From DASYHS01 sp035998295 (GTDB lineage: Bacteria > Pseudomonadota > Alphaproteobacteria > Azospirillales > Azospirillaceae), in NCBI RefSeq assembly GCF_035998295.1, contig NZ_DASYHS010000157.1:23057-87056 (forward strand): a DNA stretch of 64,000 nt, in the 5' to 3' direction. Positions 1 through 8,003 of this stretch are shown in pieces (the stretch's first letter is position 1; each line of letters opens with the position of its first letter). Under the pieces are notes generated by a model. The model saw nothing but the letters and a program-made list of their open reading frames with translations. It was not told the DNA's origin and did no database searches. The position numbers and the translations under genes were made by a program.

Positions 1-1
1 C

Positions 2-238
2 CATTTCGTCTGCGCCCTGTCGCTCGCCTGGCCGGACGGCCACGTCGAGACGGTGGAGGGCCGGGTATACGGAGAGCTGACCTGGCCGCCGCGGGGCGAC
101 AGGGGCTTCGGCTACGACCCGATCTTCGTTCCCGACGGCTTCGCCGACACCTTCGGCGAGATGGAGCCCGAGTCGAAGGACCGCATCAGCCATCGCGCCG
201 ATGCGTTCCGCCGGCTGCTGGCGGCATGCTTCACGTGA
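2..238 (+). CDS. rdgB: RdgB/HAM1 non-canonical purine NTP pyrophosphatase, C-terminal part
   Basis: Only the C-terminal 78 residues are in the window; the gene starts upstream of base 1. The visible part reads GDRGFGYDPIFVPDG and later ESKDRISHRADAF, which is the conserved C-terminal signature of the RdgB/HAM1 family. These cytosolic enzymes hydrolyse dITP and XTP to monophosphates and so keep damaged purines out of DNA. The stop codon TGA (236-238) overlaps the preferred start of the next gene by one base (TGATG), so the two are probably translated together. The rdgB-hemW order is common in proteobacteria. Confidence 0.93.
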   Translation, partial: HFVCALSLAWPDGHVETVEGRVYGELTWPPRGDRGFGYDPIFVPDGFADTFGEMEPESKDRISHRADAFRRLLAACFT

Positions 239-1443
239 TGATGCAGGACGCGGCGACGGAGAAGGCGGAGACGGCGAACGCGGAGACGGAGAACGAGGCG
301 GGCTTCGGCATCTACGTGCACTGGCCGTTCTGCCTGTCGAAATGCCCCTATTGCGACTTCAACAGCCATGTCCGCGAGCGGGTGGAGCATGACCGCTGGC
401 GCCGGGCCCTGCTGGCGGAGCTGGACCATTACGCCGCGCTGACGCCGGGACGCACGGTCACGTCCATCTTCTTCGGCGGCGGCACGCCCTCGCTGATGGA
501 GCCGGCGACCGCGGGCGCCGTGATCGAGCGGGTGGCCCGCCACTGGACGATCGCGCCCGGCCTGGAGGTGACGCTGGAGGCGAACCCGACCTCCGCCGAG
601 GCCGGGCGGTTCCGGGCGTTCCGGGCTGCCGGCGTCAACCGGCTTTCGCTCGGCGTGCAGGCGCTGGACGACGCGGCGTTGCGCTTCCTCGGCCGGCGGC
701 ACGACTCGGCCGAGGCGCTGGACGCCATCGGGCTGGCGGCACGGCATTTCGAGCGCTTCTCGTTCGACCTGATCTATGCCCGGCCCGGCCAGGACGAGGC
801 AGCGTGGCGGGCCGAGCTGGCCCGTGCCGTCGGTCTCGCGGTCGGGCACCTGTCGGTCTACCAGCTTACGATCGAAGAGGGGACCCGCTTCCACACGCTG
901 CACGGCCGGGGCGAGCTGGTGCTGCCGGACGAGGACACGGCCGCGGCACTGCACGAAGCGACGCAGGAGGTGCTGGAGACGGCCGGCCTGCCCGCCTACG
1001 AGATCTCCAATCACGCGCGGCCGGGCCAGGAATGCCGGCACAACCTGACCTACTGGCGCTACGGCGACTATGTCGGCGTCGGCCCCGGGGCGCACGGGCG
1101 GCTGACGCTGGACGGGACGAAGCGCGCGACGCGCACCCATCGGGCCCCCGAAGCCTGGCTGGAGCGGGTAGAGAGCCGCGGCCATGGCGGCCACGAGCAG
1201 GAGGTGGTCCCTCCCGAGGCGCGGCTGGAGGAGATGCTGATGATGGGCCTGCGCCTCGCCGAGGGGATCTCGCGCCGCCGCCTGGTCGAGGAGACCGGGC
1301 GGGACGTGGACGAGGCGGTCGATCCGGGGGCGCTGGCCCGCCTGTCGGCGGCCGGTTTCGTCGAGCTGACGGCGACCCGCCTGCGCGCCGCCGCCGCCGG
1401 GCGCCAGCGCCTCAATGCGGTGCTGGCGGCGCTGGTGCGGTAG
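238..1443 (+). CDS. hemW: HemW-like radical SAM heme chaperone
   Basis: About 401 residues. The radical SAM motif CxxxCxxC is visible as CLSKCPYC near residue 38, followed by the FFGGGTPS and SLGVQ motifs and a C-terminal HemW-type domain. The family was long annotated as oxygen-independent coproporphyrinogen III oxidase. The CxxxCxxC plus a following C in CPYCDF is typical of HemW, a heme chaperone for respiratory enzymes, rather than HemN. I prefer the ATG at 238, which forms TGATG with the rdgB stop; ATG 226 and ATG 241 are alternatives. The first 25 or so residues are Glu/Ala-rich and poorly conserved, so the exact start stays uncertain. Confidence 0.9.
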   Translation: MMQDAATEKAETANAETENEAGFGIYVHWPFCLSKCPYCDFNSHVRERVEHDRWRRALLAELDHYAALTPGRTVTSIFFGGGTPSLMEPATAGAVIERVARHWTIAPGLEVTLEANPTSAEAGRFRAFRAAGVNRLSLGVQALDDAALRFLGRRHDSAEALDAIGLAARHFERFSFDLIYARPGQDEAAWRAELARAVGLAVGHLSVYQLTIEEGTRFHTLHGRGELVLPDEDTAAALHEATQEVLETAGLPAYEISNHARPGQECRHNLTYWRYGDYVGVGPGAHGRLTLDGTKRATRTHRAPEAWLERVESRGHGGHEQEVVPPEARLEEMLMMGLRLAEGISRRRLVEETGRDVDEAVDPGALARLSAAGFVELTATRLRAAAAGRQRLNAVLAALVR

Positions 1444-1446
1444 CGC

Positions 1447-2091
1447 TCACTCCGCCGGAACCGGGGCTCCGCGGGCGGAGCGGAGCTCCTGCAACGCCCC
1501 GCGCACGATCTGGGCCGCGCCGGTCACCGCCAGGGCCGCCAGCACCGCGGCGACGATGAGGTCCGGCCAGCCCGTGCCGGTCCCGAACACGCCCAGCGCC
1601 GCCATCATGACGGCGACGTTGCCGATGGCGTCGTTGCGCGAGCAGATCCAGACCGAGCGCATGTTGGCGTCGCCGGTCCGCCATGCGAACAGCATCGCAG
1701 CGACCGCCAAGTTGGCGGCGAGCGCCAGGAAACCGACGACGCCCATGATCCCGGCCTCCGGCACCGTGCCGTGAACGGCGTTGAAGGCCGTTTCCCCCGC
1801 GACCCAGAGGCCGATCAGCCCGAGCGAGATCCCCTTGAGCAGCGCCGCTCGCGCCCGCACGGCGAGCGCCATGCCGAGAACGAACAGGCTGACCGCGTAG
1901 TTCGCGGCATCGCCCAGGAAGTCCATGGCGTCGGCCTTGAGGGAGACCGAGCCCGCCGCGGCTCCCGCGACGATCTCGACCAGGAACATGCCGGCATTGA
2001 CGACCAGCGCCGCCCAGAGGACGCGGCGATAGGTCCGGTCGACCGGCGGCTTCGACGAGGAGCAGGTGCTGCCGCAGCACTTGGCGCCCAT
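1447..2091 (-). CDS. CDF-like cation efflux protein, short form
   Basis: 214 residues with about six predicted membrane segments and no long C-terminal cytosolic domain. The first transport site is D57xxxD61, with D54 also conserved, where canonical family members often have HxxxD. The second site reads C150xxxD154 in place of HxxxD. The N-terminus carries a cysteine cluster (C5, C6, C10), which could be a soft-metal site. The gene is divergent from a three-cysteine MerR regulator, and the shared gap holds a MerR-type operator whose spacer geometry points at this gene. A role in exporting a thiophilic divalent metal is inferred; the metal is unknown. Confidence 0.82.
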   Translation of the reverse strand: MGAKCCGSTCSSSKPPVDRTYRRVLWAALVVNAGMFLVEIVAGAAAGSVSLKADAMDFLGDAANYAVSLFVLGMALAVRARAALLKGISLGLIGLWVAGETAFNAVHGTVPEAGIMGVVGFLALAANLAVAAMLFAWRTGDANMRSVWICSRNDAIGNVAVMMAALGVFGTGTGWPDLIVAAVLAALAVTGAAQIVRGALQELRSARGAPVPAE

Positions 2092-2133
2092 GATTGTATC
2101 CCTTGCTCGGATGCGTGCCGCTGCCCAAGATGG

Positions 2134-2157
2134 ACCCTGTAGTCGCTATAGGGTCAA
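2134..2157 (-). promoter_or_regulatory. MerR-type operator within a 19-bp-spaced promoter
   Basis: A 9-3-9 dyad spans 2134-2154 (arms ACCCTGTAG and CTATAGGGT, one mismatch). On the minus strand a TTGACC -35 box lies at 2157-2152. A weak -10-like CATCTT follows after a 19-bp spacer that contains the dyad. An over-long spacer filled by a dyad is the hallmark of MerR-activated promoters, where the regulator untwists DNA to align the two boxes. The orientation drives the efflux gene at 1447-2091. Confidence 0.85.
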
Positions 2158-2168
2158 GGGAGTTTTTC

Positions 2169-2567
2169 ATGGACGGCGGCATGACGATCGGCGCGCTCGG
2201 CAAGGCGACCGGTACGAAACCGGAGACCATCCGCTTCTACGAGAAGGTCGGCATCCTGCCGCAGCCCGAGCGGACGGCGGGCAACTACCGCAGCTACGGC
2301 GAAGCCCACGCCGCGCGCCTGAGCTTCGTCCGCAAGGCGCGTGAGCTCGGCTTCCCGCTGGAGGCGGTCCGCGCGATGCTGGCGCTCGCCGACCAGCCGA
2401 ACCGCCCCTGCGGCGAGGTGGATGCGCTGGTCGTCGACCAGCTCCAGGCGGTCGAGCGCAAGATCGCCGATCTGGAACGGCTGCGCGCGGAACTCGAGCG
2501 CCTCGCGCATCAGTGCCGCGGCGGCCTCGTGTCGGAATGCCGTATTATCGAGGCGCTGTCGCCATAG
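2169..2567 (+). CDS. MerR family metal-responsive regulator
   Basis: 132 residues. The N-terminal winged-helix part (residues 5-70: TIGALGKATG, ETIRFYEKVGIL, NYRSY) is classic MerR, followed by a dimerisation helix. Cysteines C81, C116 and C124 have nearly the spacing of the thiolate ligands of mercury-, lead- and cadmium-sensing members. The start at 2169 is chosen because an AAGGGAG ribosome site lies just upstream. A reading frame open to 2094 would run through the operator. It probably activates the divergent CDF exporter and represses itself. The 3' end overlaps the convergent lipoprotein gene by 23 bases. Confidence 0.88.
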   Translation: MDGGMTIGALGKATGTKPETIRFYEKVGILPQPERTAGNYRSYGEAHAARLSFVRKARELGFPLEAVRAMLALADQPNRPCGEVDALVVDQLQAVERKIADLERLRAELERLAHQCRGGLVSECRIIEALSP

Positions 2568-3189
2568 GATGGCTCCCGCCCAGCCATGTCCCGCACCCGT
2601 GCAGGACCTGCTCGTCGAGCGTGACGGCGACCGCCAGCGGGTAGGGCTGGCCGCTCATCGCGTCCCGGCAGACACGCTCCTCGGCCGCCACCGACAGGCG
2701 CCGGCTACCGGCACGAGCGTGCCAGGACAAGGTCCCGGCACCGGGCGCCGGAGCGGGCGTGCTGACGACGGTCTCGCCGTAATCCGCCCGGAGCACGATT
2801 CCTTTCCCCAGGTCGAGGTCGAGCAGCCAGCCCGGCTCCTGGCCCACCGCCCGCAGGTCGGTCCCCGCCTCCGCCGCGTCCCGCCATCTCGCCGGCGGGC
2901 CGACGGCGCAGGTTCGCGCAGGCCCGCCCGCACGCTCCAGGAGCGCCTCTTCGCCCCTGATCCAGAACAGGGTGCCGTCCGCCTCGTAGCGAGCTCCCGA
3001 CGCGGCAGGCACCTGCGGCAGACGGAGATCGGCTTCGGTCAGCGCGAGCGACACGGCACCATCGGAAAAGCGCGCGACCGCCGTCTCGTCGCCGCACGCG
3101 TACGGCACGAGACCGCGCTCCGGCCCGGCCTCCGCAAGGCCGGCGCAGCCGGCGCACAGCAGGATGAGGCAGGCGGCGGCGCGCTTCAC
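2545..3189 (-). CDS. MliC-like lipoprotein with a second COG3650-like domain
   Basis: 214 residues. A short signal sequence ends in LLCAGC, a likely lipobox with lipidation at C15. Residues about 25-100 (YACGDETAV, ASGARYEADGTLFW, then a paired Cys) match the MliC lysozyme-inhibitor fold. The second half (VGQEPGWLLDL to a C-terminal Cys pair) resembles the COG3650 domain often fused to it. It starts with GTG at 3189, overlapping the upstream permease stop as GTGA, so it is the last gene of the ABC operon. Inhibition of host or competitor lysozyme is known for the MliC family; here it is only inferred. Confidence 0.75.
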   Translation of the reverse strand: MKRAAACLILLCAGCAGLAEAGPERGLVPYACGDETAVARFSDGAVSLALTEADLRLPQVPAASGARYEADGTLFWIRGEEALLERAGGPARTCAVGPPARWRDAAEAGTDLRAVGQEPGWLLDLDLGKGIVLRADYGETVVSTPAPAPGAGTLSWHARAGSRRLSVAAEERVCRDAMSGQPYPLAVAVTLDEQVLHGCGTWLGGSHPMATAPR

Positions 3190-3983
3190 GCCCGATCCCG
3201 CCCGAGCAGGCGCAGCAGGCGGCCCTTGCGGGCCATCAGGCCGAATACCGTCAGCGACACGGTCACGAACAGCACCGCGACCACCGCCATCACGGGCGAG
3301 TAGCCGTAGCGCAGCGCGTTGTAGATGCGGATCGGCACCGTCTCCACCGTGAAGCCCGAGACCATGTAGGCGACGATGTACTCGTTGATGCTGAGCACGA
3401 AGGCGAAAGCGTAGCCCGACAGCAGATAGGGCAGGATCGCCGGCAGCACGACGGTGCGGAACACCGTCCGGTCGTCGGCGCCCAGCGTGCGCGCCGCCTC
3501 CACCGTCTCGCGCTCGATCGACTCGAAGCCCAGCGACAGGTTCACCAGCGGCAGGGTCACGAAGAAGATGCCGTGCGAGATGATCGTCGCCAGGATGTCC
3601 CCGTAGAGCCCGACCGAGGTCCAGAACACCAGGAAGCCCAGCGCCGTCACCACGGGCGGCAGGATGAACGGCGCCACCCCGAGCGTGAACAGCGCACGCG
3701 CGTAGCGCACCCGGTAGCGCCACAGGAACCAGGACAGCGGCAGCGCGATCGACACCGCCAGTGCCGCCGAGCACAGTGCGATCGCGACGCTGTTCGTCAG
3801 CGCCCCGGTCCAGCCGGCATCGCCGGCGAAGGCCGTGTACCAGCGCAAGGACGGCGCTTCGGGCGGAAACAGCAGGCGGCGCTGCCCGTTGAGCGAGACG
3901 CCGGCGATCACGACCAGGGGCGCGGCCAGGAACAGCGCGACCGCGCCCATGAACAGCCGCCCGGCCAGGTTCGCGCGCCTCAT
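3186..3983 (-). CDS. ABC transporter inner membrane permease, PotC-like
   Basis: 265 residues with six predicted membrane segments. The binding-protein-dependent EAA loop is visible as EAARTLGADDRTVFRTVVLPAILP near residue 180, the contact site for the ATPase. The N-terminal layout and the length fit PotC/PotI of spermidine/putrescine importers. The ATG at 3983 overlaps the stop of the PotB-like gene (ATGA), and its own stop overlaps the GTG of the lipoprotein gene. With the ATPase and binding protein upstream it forms an importer for a polyamine-like cation. Confidence 0.88.
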   Translation of the reverse strand: MRRANLAGRLFMGAVALFLAAPLVVIAGVSLNGQRRLLFPPEAPSLRWYTAFAGDAGWTGALTNSVAIALCSAALAVSIALPLSWFLWRYRVRYARALFTLGVAPFILPPVVTALGFLVFWTSVGLYGDILATIISHGIFFVTLPLVNLSLGFESIERETVEAARTLGADDRTVFRTVVLPAILPYLLSGYAFAFVLSINEYIVAYMVSGFTVETVPIRIYNALRYGYSPVMAVVAVLFVTVSLTVFGLMARKGRLLRLLGRDRA

Positions 3984-4834
3984 CCCCGCCTCTCGCCCGA
4001 AAGCAGCAGGGTCAGCCCGATCAGCGCCAGGCTGACCAGCATCAGGAAGATCGCGATCGCCGCCGCGAAGGGAATGTTCGACTGGTAGACCGCCTGGTCG
4101 GTGATCAATACCGACAGCGTCCAGTGCTGCGGCCGGCCGAGAACCTGCGGCAGCACGTAGGAGCCGAGCGTGAAGACGAAGACCAGGATCAAGGTCGCGG
4201 TGATCGCCCGGCGCAGCGACGGCACCACCACGGTCAGGAAGCCGACCAGCGGACTGGCGCCCAGGGTGCGCGCCGCCTCGGTCAGTTGCGGGTCGAGGCG
4301 CACGACCGAGGGGTACAGGACCAGCACCGCATAGGGAAAGCTGAGATAGCACAGGCCCAGCAGCAGCGCCGCGAAGCCCGGCGCGTAGGCCTGCGGCCCG
4401 TCCGCGAGGCCGAGCGCCACCAGCAGGTTCGATATTCCGGCCGTGCGCGAGAGCAGCACCGACCAGGAGAAGCCGACGATCACCTCGGACAGGGACAGCA
4501 CCGACAGGATGAAGACGAGCCACGCCGTCTGGACGCGCGGCGTGGAGCGGCCGAGCAGCCAGGTGAAGGGCAGCGCCGCCAGTACGCAGATCACTGCCGC
4601 CAGCGAGCACAGGAGGATCGAGAAGCCCAGCACCGAGACGAACAGCGGCGAAAGGAAACGGGCATAGTTCGACAGTTCGAACGCCGGCTCGTGGAAGCCG
4701 CCCTCGACCCGGTGGAAGAAGCTGAAGGCCAGCATGATCGCGAACGGGGCCACGAAGAAGACCAGCAGCATCAGCGCCGGGTAGATCACCGGCAGATGGC
4801 CGCGCAGCCCCGATGGCACCGTTCCGGCCGTCAT
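3980..4834 (-). CDS. ABC transporter inner membrane permease, PotB-like
   Basis: 284 residues with six predicted membrane segments and a large second periplasmic loop. The EAA loop reads EAARTLGASPLVGFLTVVVP near residue 200. It is the first-position permease of a PotABCD-type importer. The ATG at 4834 overlaps the ATPase stop by four bases (ATGA), as does its stop with the next permease, so all three are tightly coupled. Relatives transport polyamines, mannopine or other organic cations; the substrate cannot be read from the permease. Confidence 0.88.
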   Translation of the reverse strand: MTAGTVPSGLRGHLPVIYPALMLLVFFVAPFAIMLAFSFFHRVEGGFHEPAFELSNYARFLSPLFVSVLGFSILLCSLAAVICVLAALPFTWLLGRSTPRVQTAWLVFILSVLSLSEVIVGFSWSVLLSRTAGISNLLVALGLADGPQAYAPGFAALLLGLCYLSFPYAVLVLYPSVVRLDPQLTEAARTLGASPLVGFLTVVVPSLRRAITATLILVFVFTLGSYVLPQVLGRPQHWTLSVLITDQAVYQSNIPFAAAIAIFLMLVSLALIGLTLLLSGERRG

Positions 4835-5883
4835 GCCGCCAGCACCACGCAGGCCTCGGCCGGCAGGTCCAGCGCCACCTCCTGCCCTGGAGCCAGCGGA
4901 GGCTGGTCCTTGCGCAACGCGGTCGCGACCAGCCGGCTGCCGGCGCAGTCGACATGGACCTCGACGATGCTTCCGAGATCGCGCACGAAAGCGACCCGGG
5001 CCGGCAGTCCGGCGCCGGCCGCATCGAGCCCCGGCCGCACGTGCAGTTCCTCGGGCCGGACCAGCAGGGTCGCCGCCGCTCCGTCCGCGAGGCCGGCCGG
5101 CACGCGGTCCACCTGGACGACGCGGTCGGCGAAGCGGACGCCGCCGGGCGCCAGGCGGACCGGCAGCAGATTGCTGGTCCCTATGAAGTCGGCGACGAAG
5201 GTGTTGGCGGGGTTGCGGTAGATGTCGAGCGGCCGGCCCACCTGCTGGATGCGCCGCTCGCCCATCACGACGATGCGATCCGCCATGGTCATGGCCTCGC
5301 GCTGGTCGTGGGTGACCAGGACGGAGGTGATGCCGAGCCGCTGCTGGAGCAGCCGCAGCTCGATCTGCATCGCCTCGCGCAGCTTGGCGTCGAGCGCGGA
5401 GAGCGGCTCGTCCAGCAGCAGCAGCTTCGGCTCCATCGCGAGCGCGCGGGCGATCGCGATGCGCTGGCGCTGCCCGCCCGAGATCTGGGTGACGGAGCGC
5501 TCCGCGACGCCGGGCAGGCGGACCAGTTCCAGCAGCTCCTCGACCCGGGCCCGGCGCCGGGCCGCGGGCACGCCGCGGATGCGCAGCGGATAGGCGATGT
5601 TGTCGCCGATCGAGAGATGGCCGAACAGGGCCAGCGACTGGAACACCATGCCGAACTGGCGCCGGTCCGTCGGCACCGGCGTGATGTCGGCTTCGTCGAG
5701 CAGCACGCGGCCGGCGGACGGCGCCTCCAGCCCGGCGACGATGCGCAGCAAGGTGGTCTTGCCGCAGCCGGACGGCCCGAGGAAGCACACCAGCTCCCCG
5801 GCCGGAACCAGCAGGTCGACGTCGGTCACGGCCAGCACCGGCCCGTAGGCCTTGCGCACGCCCTCCAGCCGCAGCTCGTGCAT
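4831..5883 (-). CDS. ABC transporter ATP-binding protein, PotA-like
   Basis: 350 residues. Walker A GPSGCGKTTL lies near residue 35, the signature ISGGQRQR near 135 and Walker B LLLLDEPLSALD near 155, followed by the H-loop VTHDQREAM. The C-terminal 110 residues form a TOBE regulatory domain (LLVRPEELHVRPG). This is the layout of PotA/FbpC/UgpC-type importer ATPases. It sits 7 bases after the binding-protein gene and overlaps the PotB-like gene. Confidence 0.92.
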   Translation of the reverse strand: MHELRLEGVRKAYGPVLAVTDVDLLVPAGELVCFLGPSGCGKTTLLRIVAGLEAPSAGRVLLDEADITPVPTDRRQFGMVFQSLALFGHLSIGDNIAYPLRIRGVPAARRRARVEELLELVRLPGVAERSVTQISGGQRQRIAIARALAMEPKLLLLDEPLSALDAKLREAMQIELRLLQQRLGITSVLVTHDQREAMTMADRIVVMGERRIQQVGRPLDIYRNPANTFVADFIGTSNLLPVRLAPGGVRFADRVVQVDRVPAGLADGAAATLLVRPEELHVRPGLDAAGAGLPARVAFVRDLGSIVEVHVDCAGSRLVATALRKDQPPLAPGQEVALDLPAEACVVLAA

Positions 5884-5890
5884 CGCCCGG

Positions 5891-6991
5891 TCAGCCCGTG
5901 ATCATCGCGGTCCACCGGTCGGCGATCCGGTCGCCGCGCTCGGTGTAGAGGGCGTAGTTCGGGATGATCGGCCGCCCGGTGCTGGACACGGCCGCGAATT
6001 CCTCGTCCGTCAGGTCGAGCAGTTCGCGCGGGATCGTCGGCGCGGTGCCGACCTTGCGGGCGAGCAGGGCCTGGATCTCAGGCTGGGAGACGTAGTCGAT
6101 GAAGACCTGCGCCTCCTCCAGGCGGTCGGACGACCGTACCACCGCCCAGGAACCGCGGTCGACCACGCCGCCCTCCTTCGGGAAGGTCGAGCGCACCGGG
6201 AAGCCGTCGGCCGCGGCGAGCCCGGTGACGTCGTGATAGTACTGGCCCATCGGGATCTCGCCGGATTGCAGCGCCTGCTGGAACTGGCCCTCGTCGCGGT
6301 ACCACAGCGCGACGTTCGGCTTGAGTTCGGCGAGCTTGGCGAGGACCCGCTCGACGCCCTCGTCGGTGGCGAGCAGGTCCTGGCCGCCGAAGAAGGTCTC
6401 CGCCGTGATCTCGAGCAGGAAGGAGTTGCTGGCGAGCGCCAGCAGGCCGAGACGGCGCTCGTTCCCCGGCGCCCACATGTCCGCCCAGCTCTCCGGCGGC
6501 TGGGGATAGACGTCGGTGTTGGTCACCAGCGTGATGTACCAGGTGACCGCGGGGACGCCGGCGACGCGCCCGTCGGGCCAGGTGTTGCGGAACTCCGCGA
6601 TCGTTTCGCGCGCGTTCGGCATCCGCTCCATGTCGAGCGGCTGCCACAGGTCGGCGGTGATGCCGCGCAGCATCGGCACCTGGGCCATCATCGAGACGTC
6701 GGCCGGCGCCTGGCCGGCGCGCGCGGCCGCCTGGAGCTGGACCAGCCACGCCTCGCCGGTCGGCTCCGGGATCGATTCGACCTCGATGCCGGTCGCCTCG
6801 GTGAAGCCGGGATAGACGTGCTCGGAGAAGCTCTCCTCGAAATAGCCGCCATAGGTGCCGACCTTGAGGCTGCGCTGCTGGGCATGCACGAAGGGCGCGC
6901 GCAGCCCGGTCGCGGTCACCGCGGCCGCGGCGGCGGTCGCCTTGAGCAGGGTGCGGCGGGAGAAGCCGTTGGAAGCGGAGGACTGGCTCAT
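5891..6991 (-). CDS. Periplasmic substrate-binding protein, PotD-like, Tat-exported
   Basis: 366 residues. A twin-arginine signal (SRRTLLKA at residues 11-18, then an alanine-rich core) indicates Tat export. The mature part belongs to the extracellular solute-binding family 1/PotD group (LKVGTYGGYFEESF near the start, SWADMW in the middle). A GAGGT ribosome site precedes the ATG at 6991. It lies between the hydrolase gene and the ATPase gene in one operon. A positively charged ligand such as a polyamine or guanidino compound is inferred from the family and from the neighbouring hydrolase. Confidence 0.88.
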   Translation of the reverse strand: MSQSSASNGFSRRTLLKATAAAAAVTATGLRAPFVHAQQRSLKVGTYGGYFEESFSEHVYPGFTEATGIEVESIPEPTGEAWLVQLQAAARAGQAPADVSMMAQVPMLRGITADLWQPLDMERMPNARETIAEFRNTWPDGRVAGVPAVTWYITLVTNTDVYPQPPESWADMWAPGNERRLGLLALASNSFLLEITAETFFGGQDLLATDEGVERVLAKLAELKPNVALWYRDEGQFQQALQSGEIPMGQYYHDVTGLAAADGFPVRSTFPKEGGVVDRGSWAVVRSSDRLEEAQVFIDYVSQPEIQALLARKVGTAPTIPRELLDLTDEEFAAVSSTGRPIIPNYALYTERGDRIADRWTAMITG

Positions 6992-7046
6992 CTCGATACC
7001 TCGCAGCGGTCGGTTGGCGGGAATGATTTGGTGGGAACGGTCGGCC

Positions 7047-7904
7047 TCAGGGCGTGTCGCGGCGCAGCGGCATGGTCATGCAGTGTACGCCGCCGCCGCC
7101 CATCGTGAAGAGATCCAGCTCGGGGTCGAGCACGCGCAGCCCCTCGGCGCGCAGGCGGGCGTTCAGCTCGGCGTTGTGCCGGGGCGAGACCACGCGCCCA
7201 CCCCCCAGCGCCAGGACGTTGCAGCCCATCTCCATCGCCGCCTTGTAGGAGACCGGCAGCAGTCGGATCCCGTGTCCCCGCAGCCAGGCGAGCAGCGCGT
7301 CGTCGAGCACGTCCGTGCAGGCGACGGCGAGGCCGTCGGCGACCATGCAGAACAGGACGTCCAGGTGCAGGAAATGCTCGGCGAAGGGTTCGAGGCGCAC
7401 TTCCCATCCCTCGGCCTCGAACCAGCCCGCGAACTGGCGCGCGCCGGCGAGGTCGGTCCGCTCGCCGGTCCAGCCGACCAGCAGCAGGCCGGGGCGGATC
7501 ACGTGGATGTCGCCGCCCTCCAGCGTGCCGGCGCTGCCCATGCGCCAGAACCCAGCGCCGTCGCACTGGTGGAAGTCCAGCACGGACGCGTATTCGCCCC
7601 GCCGCTGCGGGCGGAAGAGCTGGGTCAGCACCGGGCCCCAGGGGGTCGTCTGGCTCGAGTCCCTGGTATAGACCTGATAGGGGAGGTGCGGCTCGGGAGC
7701 AAGGTAATGGCAGCGGACACCCGCCTCCTCCAGCGCCGCGACCATCTCGCCGTACTGGCGCGAAGCGGCGTCGCGGTCGAAGGCGGAGCCGCGCTCCAAG
7801 GTCGCGCGCGCGATGCTGTTGGTCGGCTGCCAGGAATAGTGATCGGGCCGGCACAGCAGCACGTCGCGCAGGACGCCGGTTTCCGAATCCACCCGCCAAG
7901 CCAT
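7047..7904 (-). CDS. Guanidino-group modifying hydrolase (DDAH/amidinotransferase superfamily)
   Basis: 285 residues with the catalytic pattern of the GME superfamily: R81-D82, E129-G-G-D132, H180 in LHLDVLFC and the nucleophile C275 in GGGVHCMTMPL. Members act on guanidino carbons, for example dimethylarginine, arginine or agmatine, through a covalent thiouronium intermediate. No signal peptide is visible, so it should be cytosolic. A GGGAG ribosome site precedes ATG 7904. It is the first gene of the operon that encodes the polyamine-type ABC importer and is divergent from a LysR regulator. This suggests that the imported solute is its substrate. Confidence 0.82.
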   Translation of the reverse strand: MAWRVDSETGVLRDVLLCRPDHYSWQPTNSIARATLERGSAFDRDAASRQYGEMVAALEEAGVRCHYLAPEPHLPYQVYTRDSSQTTPWGPVLTQLFRPQRRGEYASVLDFHQCDGAGFWRMGSAGTLEGGDIHVIRPGLLLVGWTGERTDLAGARQFAGWFEAEGWEVRLEPFAEHFLHLDVLFCMVADGLAVACTDVLDDALLAWLRGHGIRLLPVSYKAAMEMGCNVLALGGGRVVSPRHNAELNARLRAEGLRVLDPELDLFTMGGGGVHCMTMPLRRDTP

Positions 7905-8003
7905 CGCGCGTCTCCCAGATCCGTTCGACGGTTCACGCTTGCATGACGGATCGGTGGATAAAATACCGCATTCGTGCGATTCACTTTGAGATCCTTCAAT
8001 GTG

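Noticed and set aside
112..1194. 360-codon open frame opposite hemW
   Set aside because: It is antisense to a clear radical SAM gene, Arg/Gly/Pro-rich, and has no domain. Long antisense frames are expected at 70% GC.
3190..3774. In-frame upstream extension of the lipoprotein gene (frame open 2545-3774)
   Set aside because: The extension is antisense-free but lies over the PotC-like permease in another frame. The lipoprotein signal starts at GTG 3189.
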